From Terracoccus luteus (lineage in GTDB: Bacteria; Actinomycetota; Actinomycetes; Actinomycetales; Dermatophilaceae): a DNA stretch of 64,000 nt. The DNA lies in assembly GCF_003635045.1 (NCBI RefSeq), contig NZ_RBXT01000001.1, forward strand, positions 186,001-250,000, written 5' to 3'. A program made the translations under genes and the position numbers. Below are positions 20,126 to 28,913 of the stretch, one piece after another. The notes beneath the pieces are model-generated. The model saw only the letters and a list, made by a program, of their open reading frames with translations, searched no databases and was not told the DNA's origin. Within the stretch, counting starts at the first letter, position 1; each line of letters opens with the position of its first letter.

Positions 20126-20151
20126 GTGGTGAGCGTCACGCTGTCTCTAGT

Positions 20152-20181
20152 TTGCACTTTGCTTGCTCGAGTTAGCACAAT
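20152..20181 (+). promoter_or_regulatory. Promoter of the XRE-hbhA-like operon
   Basis: TTGCAC at 20152-20157 and CACAAT at 20176-20181 (18-base spacing) place the start of transcription at the GTG at 20188. The segment is AT-richer than its surroundings and contains CTCGAG, a possible binding site for the encoded regulator. Confidence 0.55.
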
Positions 20182-20187
20182 GGGGAG

Positions 20188-20601
20188 GTGAGCAAGCTGC
20201 CGTTGCCCGATCTCGGGCACTACCTGCGAGAGCAGCGCGAGAGCGCCCAGCTCTCGCTGCGGCAGCTTGCGGACATGGCGGGCATCTCCAACCCCTACCT
20301 GTCGCAGATCGAGCGGGGCCTCAAGCGGCCCAGCGCCGAGATCCTGCAGCAGATCGCGAAGGGGCTGCAGGTCTCCGCGGAGTCGCTCTACGTCAGGGCC
20401 GGCATCCTCGACGAGCGGGACGACACCGTCGTCCCTGCCGCCGCCCCCGACGTCCTCACCGCCATCGCCGCAGACCCGGGCCTCACGGACCGTCAGCGCG
20501 GGGTGCTCGTCGAGATCTACCAGTCGTTCGTCGGCGCGGATGCCGGCACCGCACGTCACGTCGCCCCCACCGGTGCGACGACGCCAACCAAGGAGAGCTG
20601 A
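20188..20601 (+). CDS. XRE-family helix-turn-helix regulator
   Basis: 137 residues. The helix-turn-helix domain covers residues 8-65 (LREQRESAQLSLRQLADMAG then ISNPYLSQIERGLKRPSAEI); the rest is a short helical tail. It resembles the mycobacterial XRE regulator encoded just before hbhA, and here too an HbhA-like gene follows one base after the stop, so it probably controls that gene and itself. The GTG start has GGGGAGG touching it, too close to act as a ribosome-binding site, but a CACAAT box lies 6 bases upstream, favouring leaderless initiation. Confidence 0.9.
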   Translation: MSKLPLPDLGHYLREQRESAQLSLRQLADMAGISNPYLSQIERGLKRPSAEILQQIAKGLQVSAESLYVRAGILDERDDTVVPAAAPDVLTAIAADPGLTDRQRGVLVEIYQSFVGADAGTARHVAPTGATTPTKES

Positions 20602-20602
20602 C

Positions 20603-21748
20603 ATGGCGATCACGAAGAAGATCAGCAAGGCGATCAAGGACGCCCAGAAACAGGCCGAGGCCGCCGTGGCCGAGGTGCGCGGCACCGTCGAGGGCAAGCT
20701 GCCCGAGGTCGACGTCGACCCCACCCCCTTCTACGCCGTCGTCGGCGCCGCGAACATCGCGGTCGACAGCCTGCGCACGGCCGGTGAGCAGCTCGAGGTC
20801 GCCCGCGAGCAGGCGCGCACCGTCGACCTGCGCAAGGGTGCGAAGAAGGAGGCCCAGGAGATCCGCCGCGACCTCAAGAAGGCCATCTCCGAGGTGCAGG
20901 CCCGCACCGCCGAGCTGCAGCGCCTCGCCACCCGCTACGCCGACCGCTTCGTCCACCAGGCCCAGGAGGTGCCGGCCCAGGTGCTCAACCAGGGCCTCGT
21001 CGCCGCCGCCAACGCCAAGGACCAGTACGACGCCGCCGCCGCCCGCGGCGAGAAGGTCGTGACCGACCTGCGCGGCACGAGCGAGCGCACCGCCGTCGAG
21101 CTCGCCGAGCGCTCGAGCGCCGCCGTCACGCGCGGCCGCCGCGTCGCCGGCACCGCCGTGACCGAGGGTGAGAAGGTCGCCCGCCGCGTCGCCAAGGTCG
21201 TGGGCGACGACGCCGACAAGATCGCCGCCCAGGTCGAGAAGTCGGCCGACGCCATCGAGGCCGCCGCCGAGCCTGTGGCCCCGCGCCGCACCGCGTCGAC
21301 GCGCGCCGCCCTGCGCCGCAGCTCGGCCCGCAAGTCGGCCGCGACCCGCAAGGCCAACGAGGTCGAGGCCACGACGACCCGCAAGGTCGCCGCCCGTACC
21401 TCGGCCGCGGACCGCACGCCCGCCGAGAAGGCGCCGGCCAAGGCCGCCGCCACGACGAAGGCCGCCGCGAAGAAGGCCACCAAGGCCGCCTCCTCGGCGA
21501 CGAAGAAGACGACCGCCACCGCCCGCAAGGCGGCCGGCACCACCGCCGACGCCGCCAAGAGCGCCACCTCGACCTCGTCGACGACGGCCAAGCGCGCCAC
21601 CCGTCCCGCGAAGAAGAGCACGACGAAGTCCGCGAGCAAGACCGCGAGCAAGACGGCGAGCAAGACGGCGAGCAAGACGGCCGCGTCGACCGGCTCGACG
21701 GCGAGCGGCACGAGCGGCTCGAACGACTCGGCCTCCACCACCAGCTGA
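20603..21748 (+). CDS. HbhA-like protein with extended Lys/Ala-rich tail
   Basis: 381 residues. Residues 1-200 form a long helical, coiled-coil-prone region (TPFYAVVGAANIAVDSLRT, then AREQARTVDLRKGAKKEAQE), like the body of mycobacterial heparin-binding hemagglutinin. Residues 225-380 are a basic tail of KKA, KAA and SKTA repeats, roughly five times longer than the HbhA tail I know. HbhA binds glycosaminoglycans and DNA and is surface-associated despite lacking a signal peptide; none is present here either. An environmental function (cell envelope, nucleoid or storage-granule association) is as likely as adhesion. AAGGAG precedes the ATG by 7 bases. Confidence 0.8.
   Translation: MAITKKISKAIKDAQKQAEAAVAEVRGTVEGKLPEVDVDPTPFYAVVGAANIAVDSLRTAGEQLEVAREQARTVDLRKGAKKEAQEIRRDLKKAISEVQARTAELQRLATRYADRFVHQAQEVPAQVLNQGLVAAANAKDQYDAAAARGEKVVTDLRGTSERTAVELAERSSAAVTRGRRVAGTAVTEGEKVARRVAKVVGDDADKIAAQVEKSADAIEAAAEPVAPRRTASTRAALRRSSARKSAATRKANEVEATTTRKVAARTSAADRTPAEKAPAKAAATTKAAAKKATKAASSATKKTTATARKAAGTTADAAKSATSTSSTTAKRATRPAKKSTTKSASKTASKTASKTASKTAASTGSTASGTSGSNDSASTTS
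21632..21679 (+). repeat. Four 12-base tandem repeats in the HbhA-like tail
   Basis: GCGAGCAAGACS repeats at 21632, 21644, 21656 and 21668, encoding four ASKT units. Nearly perfect DNA identity suggests tail length changes by slippage. Confidence 0.9.
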
Positions 21749-21758
21749 GCCCACCACC

Positions 21759-21796
21759 CGACGGGGCCGGCACCGACCACGGTGCCGGCCCCGTCG
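21759..21796 (+). terminator. 17-base terminator hairpin after the HbhA-like gene
   Basis: 21759-21775 pairs perfectly with 21780-21796, loop ACCA, 11 bases after the stop. Confidence 0.85.
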
Positions 21797-21843
21797 CGCT
21801 GCCCGGGCCCGCGACCACTCGTCGGGGCGGGCATACTCGGGCC

Positions 21844-22896
21844 GTGCCCGACACCAGCCCCGATCCGACGACCCGCACGACGACCGACACGACGACCGAC
21901 AAGACGACCGGCGCCACCCCCGACGTCTCGCCCGCCCTCACCGATGCGCCCGTCGTGCTGCACGTCGTGCGCGGCGGCTTCGTCGAGTCGGTGCACCGTG
22001 GCGCCGCCGTCGTCACCGGCCCCGACGGGCAGGTCGAGCTCGCTGTCGGCGACCCGTCCGGACCGGTCTTCCCGCGGTCGTCGTCGAAGCCGCTGCAGGC
22101 CCTCGCCATGGTGCGTCACGGCCTCGACACCGACGGCGAGCTGCTCGCCATCGCCTGCGCCAGCCACTCGGGCGAGGCCTTCCACCTCGACGCCGCCCGC
22201 GCCATCCTCGCCGGGGCGGGCCTGACCGAGGCTGACCTGCAGAACACCCCCGACCACCCCTACGACGAGACGGCCCGCACGACGTGGATCGGCGCGGGCT
22301 CGCCGAAGCAGTCGATCGCCCAGAACTGCTCGGGCAAGCACGCCTCGATGCTCGCCACCTGTGTCGTCAACGGCTGGGACACCGCCACCTACCGCGACCC
22401 GGAGCACCCGCTGCAGCGCGTCGTCACCGACACGGTGGCCGAGCTGACCGGCGGGGCCGCTCCGGTCGCCATCGCGGTCGACGGGTGCGGCGCCCCCATC
22501 CACGCCGTACCCCTCACCGGGCTCGCCCTCGCCTTCGGCCGTCTCGCGGCCGCCACCGACGGGCCCGAGCGACGCGTCGCGAACGCGATGTCACGGCATC
22601 CGGAGTACGTCGGCGGAACCCGCCGCGACGTCACCGCGACCCTGCGCGGCATCGAGAGGTGCGTCGCCAAGGACGGCGCCGAGTCGGTCTACGCCCTCGG
22701 CCTGCCCGACGGGCGCGGTGTCGCGGTCAAGGTCGCCGACGGGAGCCCCCGCGGCGCGTCCGTGCTGCTCGCCGCCGTCCTGCGCCGCATCGGGGTCGGC
22801 GGTGGTACCGCGGACGACGCCCTCGCCGCCCTCGAGAACAAGCCCGTGCTCGGCCACGGCGAGCCCGTCGGGGCCGTCGTCGCCGCGCTGCCCTGA
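21844..22896 (+). CDS. Asparaginase (AnsA-like, Asparaginase_II family)
   Basis: 350 residues. It matches the thermolabile/Rhizobium-type asparaginase family: [17 protein letters not shown] near residue 42, [13 protein letters not shown] (about 79-91, the catalytic Ser/Lys stretch), [13 protein letters not shown] (about 162-174) and [13 protein letters not shown]. It deaminates asparagine to aspartate and ammonia in the cytosol. The first 35 residues are Thr/Asp-rich and poorly conserved. Start GTG at 21844 has CATACT 6 bases upstream (relaxed leaderless). dtd follows 7 bases later. Confidence 0.9.
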   Translation: MPDTSPDPTTRTTTDTTTDKTTGATPDVSPALTDAPVVLHVVRGGFVESVHRGAAVVTGPDGQVELAVGDPSGPVFPRSSSKPLQALAMVRHGLDTDGELLAIACASHSGEAFHLDAARAILAGAGLTEADLQNTPDHPYDETARTTWIGAGSPKQSIAQNCSGKHASMLATCVVNGWDTATYRDPEHPLQRVVTDTVAELTGGAAPVAIAVDGCGAPIHAVPLTGLALAFGRLAAATDGPERRVANAMSRHPEYVGGTRRDVTATLRGIERCVAKDGAESVYALGLPDGRGVAVKVADGSPRGASVLLAAVLRRIGVGGGTADDALAALENKPVLGHGEPVGAVVAALP

Positions 22897-22903
22897 CGCC
22901 GCC

Positions 22904-23329
22904 GTGCGGGCCGTCCTGCAGCGGGTCACGCACGCGCGCGTCGAGGTCGACGGGGAGGTCGTCGGCGAGGTCACGCGGCCCGGCATCCTCGCCCTCGTCG
23001 GCGTCACCCACGACGACGGCGCCGAGAACGTCGAGCGCCTCGCCCGCAAGATCGCGCAGCTGCGCATCCTGCGTGACGAGCAGAGCGTGACGGATGCCGG
23101 TGCGCCCGTCCTCGTCGTCAGCCAGTTCACGCTCCACGCCGACACCCGCAAGGGGCGGCGGCCGTCGTGGAGTGCCGCGGCACCGGGCGAGGTGGCCGAG
23201 CCGCTCGTCGACGCCCTCGTCGACGCGCTGCGGACCAGGGGGCTCGAGGTGGCGACCGGCCGCTTCGGCGCCATGATGAGCGTCACGCTCGAGAACGACG
23301 GCCCGTTCACCCTCGTCGTCGACGGCTGA
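22904..23329 (+). CDS. dtd: D-aminoacyl-tRNA deacylase
   Basis: 141 residues, full length. Catalytic motifs are intact: [16 protein letters not shown] (SQFTL, about residues 72-87) and NDGPFTLVV near the C-terminus (the N-x-G-P-x-T motif). It removes D-amino acids wrongly attached to tRNA and glycine from tRNA-Ala. It starts with GTG 7 bases after the asparaginase stop, with which it likely shares a transcript. Confidence 0.95.
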   Translation: MRAVLQRVTHARVEVDGEVVGEVTRPGILALVGVTHDDGAENVERLARKIAQLRILRDEQSVTDAGAPVLVVSQFTLHADTRKGRRPSWSAAAPGEVAEPLVDALVDALRTRGLEVATGRFGAMMSVTLENDGPFTLVVDG

Positions 23330-23358
23330 ACCTCGGCGCCTCCGGTTAGGCTGGTCAC

Positions 23359-23673
23359 ATGCAGTTGTACTACGGGTTCCAGAGCGCCGTCCTCATGGTG
23401 CTCGGCGTCGCCGCCGTCGCCTGCGAGCTGTTCGCCTTCGTCGACGCGCTGCGTCACCCCGAGGGGGCCTACGCGGCGGCCGGCAAGCGAACCCGCACCT
23501 TCTGGCTGCTGCTGACCGGCATCGGCCTGCTGCTCGGCATTGTCACCGTCTTCAACCCGCTCAACCTCTTCGCGCTGCTCGGCTTCGTCGCCGCGGCGGT
23601 GTACCTCGCCGACGTGCGTCCCGCCCTCCGGCAGGTGCGCGGCATCGGCAAGCGTCGCAACGACGGCTGGTGA
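23359..23673 (+). CDS. DUF2516 small membrane protein
   Basis: 104 residues with three hydrophobic segments (residues 5-25, 45-65 and 68-85) and a basic C-terminus (RQVRGIGKRRNDGW). It matches DUF2516, the family of the mycobacterial gene that follows hbhA, so the neighbourhood XRE, HbhA, DUF2516 is retained here with asparaginase and dtd between. Function unknown. TAGGCT lies 6 bases before the ATG: leaderless. Confidence 0.85.
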   Translation: MQLYYGFQSAVLMVLGVAAVACELFAFVDALRHPEGAYAAAGKRTRTFWLLLTGIGLLLGIVTVFNPLNLFALLGFVAAAVYLADVRPALRQVRGIGKRRNDGW

Positions 23674-23761
23674 GCCGCCGGGTCCCGGCCGCTTGCGCGA
23701 TCTCGTCACGGACCCGGACGCGGTAGGGCACACTATGACGCTCAGACACGATGGGGGACCC

Positions 23762-24241
23762 ATGACGAACCAGCACTCGGCCGACCAGGCCGGTGTCACC
23801 GCTCAGACGCTCGAGCACACCGCCGGCGACGAGCACCAGCACGACGCGGCGCCCAGCCACTCGCTCGACGAGTACGACACGGGTGACCGCAACCCGACCC
23901 ACGACATCTTCGTGGCCGAGCGCCCGTGGGGCGACTTCCAGCAGTTCGTGTCGAACGAGCAGGTGACGGTCAAGATCATCACCGTCGAGCCGGGCCACCG
24001 CCTGTCGCTGCAGAAGCACGACCACCGTGGCGAGATGTGGCAGGTGCTCGACGTCCCGATCGACATCACCGTCGACGAGCGCGCCTGGACGGCGCAGGCC
24101 GGCGAGACGATCTGGGTGCCGCGCGGCTCGACCCACCGCATGGGCAACTCCGGCGAGCGCGCCGGTCGCCTTCTCGAGGTGGCCTTCGGGCACTTCGACG
24201 AGGACGACATCGAGCGCCTCGAGGACGACTACGTGCGCTGA
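23762..24241 (+). CDS. Cupin protein, type II mannose-6-phosphate-isomerase-like
   Basis: 159 residues. Residues 45-155 match the cupin of bifunctional mannose-1-phosphate guanylyltransferase/phosphomannose isomerases: ERPWGDFQQFVSNEQVTVKIITVEPGHRLSLQKHDHRGEMW carries metal-binding His residues and Glu, and WVPRGSTHRMGN the later His. A free-standing domain of this kind may isomerise sugar phosphates, but that is untested. The N-terminal 40 residues are acidic and His-rich. Start ATG follows GGGGGA by 3-4 bases; another in-frame ATG at 23735 is possible. Confidence 0.85.
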   Translation: MTNQHSADQAGVTAQTLEHTAGDEHQHDAAPSHSLDEYDTGDRNPTHDIFVAERPWGDFQQFVSNEQVTVKIITVEPGHRLSLQKHDHRGEMWQVLDVPIDITVDERAWTAQAGETIWVPRGSTHRMGNSGERAGRLLEVAFGHFDEDDIERLEDDYVR

Positions 24242-24256
24242 GCGCCCTGAGCAACG

Positions 24257-24319
24257 GGGCGGCGTGAGCCGCCCACCCCGCAGGACCTCGACAGGCCCCC
24301 GGCAGCACGCCGGGGGCCT
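24257..24319. terminator. Two hairpins between converging cupin and sensor genes
   Basis: 24257-24263 pairs with 24268-24274 (7 bases, loop GTGA). 24293-24303 pairs with 24309-24319 (11 bases, loop AGCAC). The second is the stronger terminator candidate. Confidence 0.75.
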
Positions 24320-24374
24320 CTCGCGTGCCCCGGGGGCGCGGGTGCCCTGACCGCGCCGGATGCCGTCGGCCGGC

Positions 24375-25361
24375 TCAGACGAGGTCGATCTCCGCCCAGA
24401 CGACCTTGCCTCCGGCCAGAGGCGAGGCGCCCCAGCGGCTGGCCAGGGCGTCGATGATGGCGACCCCGCGGCCGCTCTCACCGTCGGAGGTGGGCGGGGC
24501 GAGGCGCACCTCGTCGTCCGAGCCGTCCTCGATCGCGATGCGCAGGTGCCGACGCCCCGCCGCGACGGTGACCCGGAACGGAGCGCCACCCGAGTGCACG
24601 AACGCGTTCGTGGCGAGCTCGGAGGCGAGCAGCGTGGCGTCGGGGGCGGCCCGCCGGTACGGCGTCCCGTCGAGGGTCGTCGCGACGAGCCGCCGCACCC
24701 CGGCGACGGCCTGCGGCACCGGCAGGAACACCTCGGTCCGCTCGGCCACCACGCCGACGCCTCGCGTGCTCGTGACGCCCCCGATGCCGAGGTCGGGCCG
24801 GCTCTCTGGGGCCTCGACCCGCGTGTGGCCCCGGCACGTCTGCCTCAGGTGGTCGAGGTCGGCGGCGTCGAAGTCGGCCAGAGCGTAGACGCACCTCAGG
24901 TCGAGTGGCACCTCGGCAGCGGCCTCTGCACACAGTGCCTCGAGGTCGAGGCACTCCTGCACCGCACCCTGCCGCCAGAGCACGGCCGACGGCTCTCCGA
25001 CGACGAGCACCCCCGGCACCTCGTGCCCGGCCCGGCGCGCAGCCGCCCGGTCCGGCCCGAGCAGGGCGTCGACGGTGGCGTGGAACGGCTCGCGGGCGAC
25101 CCGCCCCTCCGGGCCACCGCGCAGTGACGCGATGACGGCGTCGGCGGTGCGGGCGACGTACTCGCGGCCCGGTGCCACCCCGTGGTCCTCGAGGGCCCGC
25201 GCCACCGCATCCAGGTGCTGGTCGGTGAGCAGCACGACCACGTGCCGGCCCCCGCGCACCCCGTCCAGCACCCAGGGCACCACCGTGCCCACCAGCTCGC
25301 TGTCGTGCCGGTAGAACCTCACCCCGTGGCCGCGTGACGCGACCAGGTCGCCGTGCGACAT
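24375..25361 (-). CDS. MEDS-domain sensor with anti-sigma-type ATPase domain
   Basis: 328 residues. Residues 5-175 match the MEDS (methanogen/methylotroph DcmR sensory) domain: VRFYRHDSELVGTVVPWVLDGVRGGRHVVVLLT and later ADFDAADLDHLRQTC. Residues 215-325 are a GHKL ATPase of the RsbW/anti-sigma type (ASELATNAFVHSGG with the N-box, and GRGVAIIDALA). Together this suggests regulation of an anti-sigma/antagonist switch by a signal; no sigma factor or antagonist lies nearby. TACGCT lies 6 bases before the ATG: leaderless. Confidence 0.85.
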   Translation of the reverse strand: MSHGDLVASRGHGVRFYRHDSELVGTVVPWVLDGVRGGRHVVVLLTDQHLDAVARALEDHGVAPGREYVARTADAVIASLRGGPEGRVAREPFHATVDALLGPDRAAARRAGHEVPGVLVVGEPSAVLWRQGAVQECLDLEALCAEAAAEVPLDLRCVYALADFDAADLDHLRQTCRGHTRVEAPESRPDLGIGGVTSTRGVGVVAERTEVFLPVPQAVAGVRRLVATTLDGTPYRRAAPDATLLASELATNAFVHSGGAPFRVTVAAGRRHLRIAIEDGSDDEVRLAPPTSDGESGRGVAIIDALASRWGASPLAGGKVVWAEIDLV

Positions 25362-25444
25362 GCGGCGAGCGTACGCCGACGGATGCCGACGACGGGGCCT
25401 TGCGACCCGCCCACCTCGCGCGCGGGGCGAGGGCGCACCCCGCG

Positions 25445-26245
25445 TCAGGCGGGTGCCGGCGCCACCGCGTCCCAGCGGACCGTGAGCTCGCCGAGGCGCC
25501 AGCGGGCCGGCCCGTCGACGACGGGCCACCGGCGGGCGACCTCCTCGGCGGTGGCGACGAACCGCTGTCGGGCGCCGAACGACGATGCCGGCGCCTGCCG
25601 CTCCCACGCGCGGTCGAGGTCTCCGAGGTACGCGTGGACGCGCTCGCCCGGCACGTTGCGGTGGATGAGCGACTTCGGCAGCCGCTCCGCGACGTCGGAG
25701 GGTCGGCCGAGGCCGGCGAGCCGCCACGACAGGGTGAGGGTGAGCGGGCCCGACCGGTCGACCGCCACCCACGCCGCCCGGCGCCCCAGCTCGTCGCACG
25801 TGCCGTCGACCAGCAGCCCGTCGTCGGTCAGCCGGTCCTGCACCCGCGCCCACGCGCCGGCCACCTCGTCCTCCGGGTACTGGCGCAGGACGTTGAAGGC
25901 GCGCACCACCGTCGCGCGCTCGCCCCCGTCCAGCGGCACCTCGAACCCGCCGATGCGGAAGGCGAGGTTCTCGCGGGCGAGCGGGAGGGCGGCATCCACC
26001 CTGACGGGGTCGATCTCGACGCCGACGACGCGCACGTCGGGCCGCACCCGGCTCAGGCGGTCGTGCAGCTCGACGGCGGTGACGGGGGAGGCGCCGTAGC
26101 CGAGGTCGACGACGACGGGCGGCGTCGCCGACGAGCGCAGCCGCCACGCCTGGGGACCGGCCAGCCAGCGGTCGCAGCGCCTCAGCCGGTTCGGGTTCGT
26201 CGTACCGCGCGTGATGCTGCCCACGGGGCGGTCGCGGCGGGACAC
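25445..26245 (-). CDS. Class I SAM-dependent methyltransferase
   Basis: 266 residues. Motif [18 protein letters not shown] (about residues 44-60, ending in acidic binding residues) and motif [16 protein letters not shown] are clear; the substrate is unknown. It is divergent from mshA, and a similar methyltransferase occurs beside mshA in other actinobacteria as I recall. The GTG start is leaderless (TAGGCT 6 bases upstream on the minus strand). Confidence 0.85.
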   Translation of the reverse strand: MSRRDRPVGSITRGTTNPNRLRRCDRWLAGPQAWRLRSSATPPVVVDLGYGASPVTAVELHDRLSRVRPDVRVVGVEIDPVRVDAALPLARENLAFRIGGFEVPLDGGERATVVRAFNVLRQYPEDEVAGAWARVQDRLTDDGLLVDGTCDELGRRAAWVAVDRSGPLTLTLSWRLAGLGRPSDVAERLPKSLIHRNVPGERVHAYLGDLDRAWERQAPASSFGARQRFVATAEEVARRWPVVDGPARWRLGELTVRWDAVAPAPA

Positions 26246-26357
26246 GGGGGCAGCCTACGCACCCGTCCCCACCTCGGGTGTGCCCGCGCGGACGCGACGG
26301 AACACGCCCGGGACCAGTGTGGTTGAGTCGGACGGACGGCCGAGCAGGAGGTGGGCG

Positions 26358-27665
26358 ATGGCAGGGGCGGGCGACCCGAGACGGGTGGCGATGGTCAGCG
26401 TGCACACGTCGCCGCTCGAGCAGCCGGGCACCGGCGACGCGGGCGGCCTCAACGTCTACGTCGCCGAGACGGCCCGCGAGCTCGCGGCCCGCGGTGTCGA
26501 GGTCGACGTCTTCACCCGCCGCACGAGCGGCGACGTGCCCGTGACGGTCGAGCTCGTGCCCGGCGTCACGGTGCGTCACGTGACGGCCGGGCCCTACGAG
26601 GGGCTCTCGAAGAACGACCTGCCCGGGCAGCTGTGTGCCTTCTCGGCCGGCACGATGCACGCCGGGCTCGCCGTGCCCGAGGACCACTACGACGTCGTCC
26701 ACTCCCACTACTGGCTGTCGGGCCAGGTGGGCTGGCTCGTGGCCGACCGGTGGCGGGTCGCGCTCGTGCACACGATGCACACGATGGCGCGGGTCAAGAA
26801 CCGGCTGCTCGCCGAGGGTGACACCCCCGAGCCGCGCGGTCGCGAGATCGGTGAGGCGCAGGTCGTCGAGGCGGCCGACCGGCTCGTGGCCAACACCGAC
26901 GACGAGGCGCGCGACCTCGTCGAGCTCTACGGCGCGGACCCCGCCGCCGTCAGCGTCGTGCCGCCGGGCGTCGACCTCACGACGTTCCGCCCCGGTGACC
27001 GCACCGCGGCCCGCCGGGCGGTCGGGGTGCCCGACGACGACGAGCTGCTGCTCTTCGTCGGGCGCATCCAGCCGCTCAAGGCCCCCGACGTCCTGCTGCG
27101 GGCGGCGCACGAGATCGTGCGCCGCGACCCGTCGCGCGGGGCGCGCCTGCGGGTGGCCGTGCTCGGGGGGCCGAGCGGCAGCGGCCTCGACCGGCCGACC
27201 GAGCTCGTCGACCTCGCCCGCGGCCTCGGCATCGCCGACCTCGTCCACTTCGTGCCGCCGGTCGGCCGGGCCGAGCTGGCGCAGTGGTACCGCGCGGCCG
27301 ACCTCGTCGTCGTGCCGAGCCGCAGCGAGTCGTTCGGACTCGTCGCCGTCGAGGCCCTGGCCTGCGGGACCCCTGTGGTCGCCGCCGACGTCGGGGGGCT
27401 GCCCACCGCCGTCGGGGATGCCGGGGTGCTCGTCCGCGGGCACGACCCGGCCGTATGGGCGCGCTCCCTCGACGACCTCCTCGCCGACGACACCCGGCGG
27501 GAGACGTTGTCCCGCAACGCGATCGAGCACGCCTCCCGCTTCGGCTGGGGCGCCACGACCGACCGGCTGCTCTCGGTCTACCGCGACGCGATGGCCCGGT
27601 ACGCGGCCGGCCTGCGGGGAGGGCCGTCGGCGCTCGCCGACGCCGGCACGGGGAGCCGGCCGTGA
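26358..27665 (+). CDS. mshA: D-inositol-3-phosphate glycosyltransferase (mycothiol step 1)
   Basis: 435 residues, GT-B fold (GT4). Recognised by [33 protein letters not shown] at the start, the middle [12 protein letters not shown] and [11 protein letters not shown], and the C-terminal UDP-sugar site [21 protein letters not shown] (about 317-337). It joins GlcNAc from UDP-GlcNAc to inositol-3-phosphate, the first step of mycothiol synthesis. AGGAGGT precedes the ATG by 5 bases. It overlaps the YbjN gene as GTGA. Confidence 0.95.
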   Translation: MAGAGDPRRVAMVSVHTSPLEQPGTGDAGGLNVYVAETARELAARGVEVDVFTRRTSGDVPVTVELVPGVTVRHVTAGPYEGLSKNDLPGQLCAFSAGTMHAGLAVPEDHYDVVHSHYWLSGQVGWLVADRWRVALVHTMHTMARVKNRLLAEGDTPEPRGREIGEAQVVEAADRLVANTDDEARDLVELYGADPAAVSVVPPGVDLTTFRPGDRTAARRAVGVPDDDELLLFVGRIQPLKAPDVLLRAAHEIVRRDPSRGARLRVAVLGGPSGSGLDRPTELVDLARGLGIADLVHFVPPVGRAELAQWYRAADLVVVPSRSESFGLVAVEALACGTPVVAADVGGLPTAVGDAGVLVRGHDPAVWARSLDDLLADDTRRETLSRNAIEHASRFGWGATTDRLLSVYRDAMARYAAGLRGGPSALADAGTGSRP

Positions 27666-28174
27666 CGGCATCCGGCGGCGGTGCGGTGGCCGAGGCGGGG
27701 GCGCGGCTGGCGGCCTACGCGGCCGAGGTCGGCATCGGGTGCGAGCTCGGCGGGCGCCCGGGGGAGTACGTCGTCACGCTGCCCGGCGAGAAGAAGCTGC
27801 GCACCGTCGTGTCGGTGCTCGTGCGCGAGCGCACGACGAGCCTCAGCGCGTTCGTCATCCGCAACCCCGACGAGAACCACGAGGCGTTCTACCGGGCGCT
27901 GCTGCGAAAGAACCTGCGGCTTCAGGGGATCGCGTACGCGGTCGACCCCGACGGCGACGTCTACGTTCGCGGCGAGCTGCCCACGTCGGCCGTCGACGAG
28001 GAGCACCTCGACCGCGTCTTCGGCGTCGTGCTCGCCGCGAGCGACGCCGCCTTCAACGAGCTGCTCGCGCTCGGCTTCCTCGGCTCGATGCGCCGCGAGT
28101 GGGCCTGGCGGGTCTCGCGCGGCGAGTCGACGGCCAACCTCGAGGCGTTCCGGCACCTGCTGTCCGACGACTGA
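27662..28174 (+). CDS. YbjN-domain protein
   Basis: 170 residues of the YbjN family, alpha/beta proteins related to type III secretion chaperone folds. Motifs include [35 protein letters not shown] and [22 protein letters not shown]. In mycobacteria the homologue also follows mshA. Function is unresolved. It is translationally coupled to mshA by the GTGA overlap. Its first codons contain the GGATGCCG motif in reverse (ACGGCATCCGG), read with the codons GCA TCC. Confidence 0.9.
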   Translation: MTASGGGAVAEAGARLAAYAAEVGIGCELGGRPGEYVVTLPGEKKLRTVVSVLVRERTTSLSAFVIRNPDENHEAFYRALLRKNLRLQGIAYAVDPDGDVYVRGELPTSAVDEEHLDRVFGVVLAASDAAFNELLALGFLGSMRREWAWRVSRGESTANLEAFRHLLSDD

Positions 28175-28228
28175 GTGACACGCGACCCCACCCGTGACGG
28201 CTTCGAGGTCGCCGGCCTACGGGGTCAT

Positions 28229-28271
28229 GGTGGCATCGCGGTAGCATCATGTGGTCATACCCAGGTAGCAT
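28229..28271 (+). promoter_or_regulatory. Likely MazE operator: GGTRGCAT repeats about one helical turn apart
   Basis: GGTGGCAT (28229), GGTAGCAT (28240), GTGGTCAT (28251) and GGTAGCAT (28264) lie at 11-13 base steps on one face of the DNA just before the antitoxin gene. The last one contains TAGCAT, 7 bases before the ATG, so an antitoxin bound here would cover the promoter. Confidence 0.65.
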
Positions 28272-28278
28272 GGGTGAC

Positions 28279-28509
28279 ATGAAGCTGAGCATCAGCCTGT
28301 CCGACGACGACGTCGCCGCGCTGGACCGGTACGCCCAGGCGGCCGGGGTCCCCTCGAGATCGGCGGCCATCCAGCGCGCGATCCGTCTGCTCCACGACCC
28401 CCAGATCGAGGACGCGTACGCGGCCGCGTGGGACGAGTGGCAGGAGTCGGGTGACGCGGCCTCGTGGGAGGTCACCACGGCGGACGGGCTCGCCGATGCT
28501 GCGCGGTGA
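28279..28509 (+). CDS. mazE: Ribbon-helix-helix antitoxin (MazE-like)
   Basis: 76 residues. The N-terminal 45 form a ribbon-helix-helix DNA-binding domain ([20 protein letters not shown], then [16 protein letters not shown]); the acidic, Trp-containing tail ([19 protein letters not shown]) is the kind that wraps the toxin. It should neutralise the overlapping MazF and repress the operon. ATG at 28279 is 7 bases after TAGCAT, so probably leaderless; ATGs further upstream would add a few residues. Confidence 0.88.
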   Translation: MKLSISLSDDDVAALDRYAQAAGVPSRSAAIQRAIRLLHDPQIEDAYAAAWDEWQESGDAASWEVTTADGLADAAR

Positions 28510-28843
28510 GATCCGTCTGACCGACCTCGACCCCGCACGGGCGGGCGAGGCGAACAAGCGCCGTCCTGCGGTCGTCGTGAGCAACGACCGTGCCAACGCC
28601 AGCGCACTCAGGCTCGGTCGCGGCGTGGTGACGATCGTGCCGGTCACGAGCAACGTGACCCGGGTGTACCCGTTCCAGGTCCTGCTGACCGCCGAGGAGT
28701 CCGGACTGCGCGTCGAGTCGAAGGCGCAGGCCGAGCAGGTCCGTTCCGTGTCCGTGGAGCGCATGGGCCCGGTGGTCGGCCGGGTCCCCGCCCACCGGAT
28801 GGCACTGCTCGACGACGCCCTCCGCCTCCACCTCCAGCTGTAG
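28496..28843 (+). CDS. mazF: MazF/PemK-family endoribonuclease toxin
   Basis: 115 residues, typical of Maz[32 protein letters not shown] (residues 4-34) is the family signature, with the catalytic Arg in [27 protein letters not shown] carries the Thr-Ser segment. It cuts mRNA at short sequence motifs when not bound by antitoxin. It overlaps the antitoxin gene by 14 bases. The pair sits between two genes that are neighbours in mycobacteria (YbjN gene and gpm), so it is a small insertion; base composition is not different from the host. Confidence 0.93.
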   Translation: MLRGEIRLTDLDPARAGEANKRRPAVVVSNDRANASALRLGRGVVTIVPVTSNVTRVYPFQVLLTAEESGLRVESKAQAEQVRSVSVERMGPVVGRVPAHRMALLDDALRLHLQL

Positions 28844-28913
28844 GGGCCGGCATCCCGGGCGGGGTCGACAAACCGCGCGGTCGCGCCCGACACCGCGTCG
28901 CTAGGCTGGCGGC

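Noticed and set aside
28279-28843. Genomic island around MazEF
   Set aside because: Base composition and codon use match the surroundings, and no integrase, transposase or flanking repeats are present.
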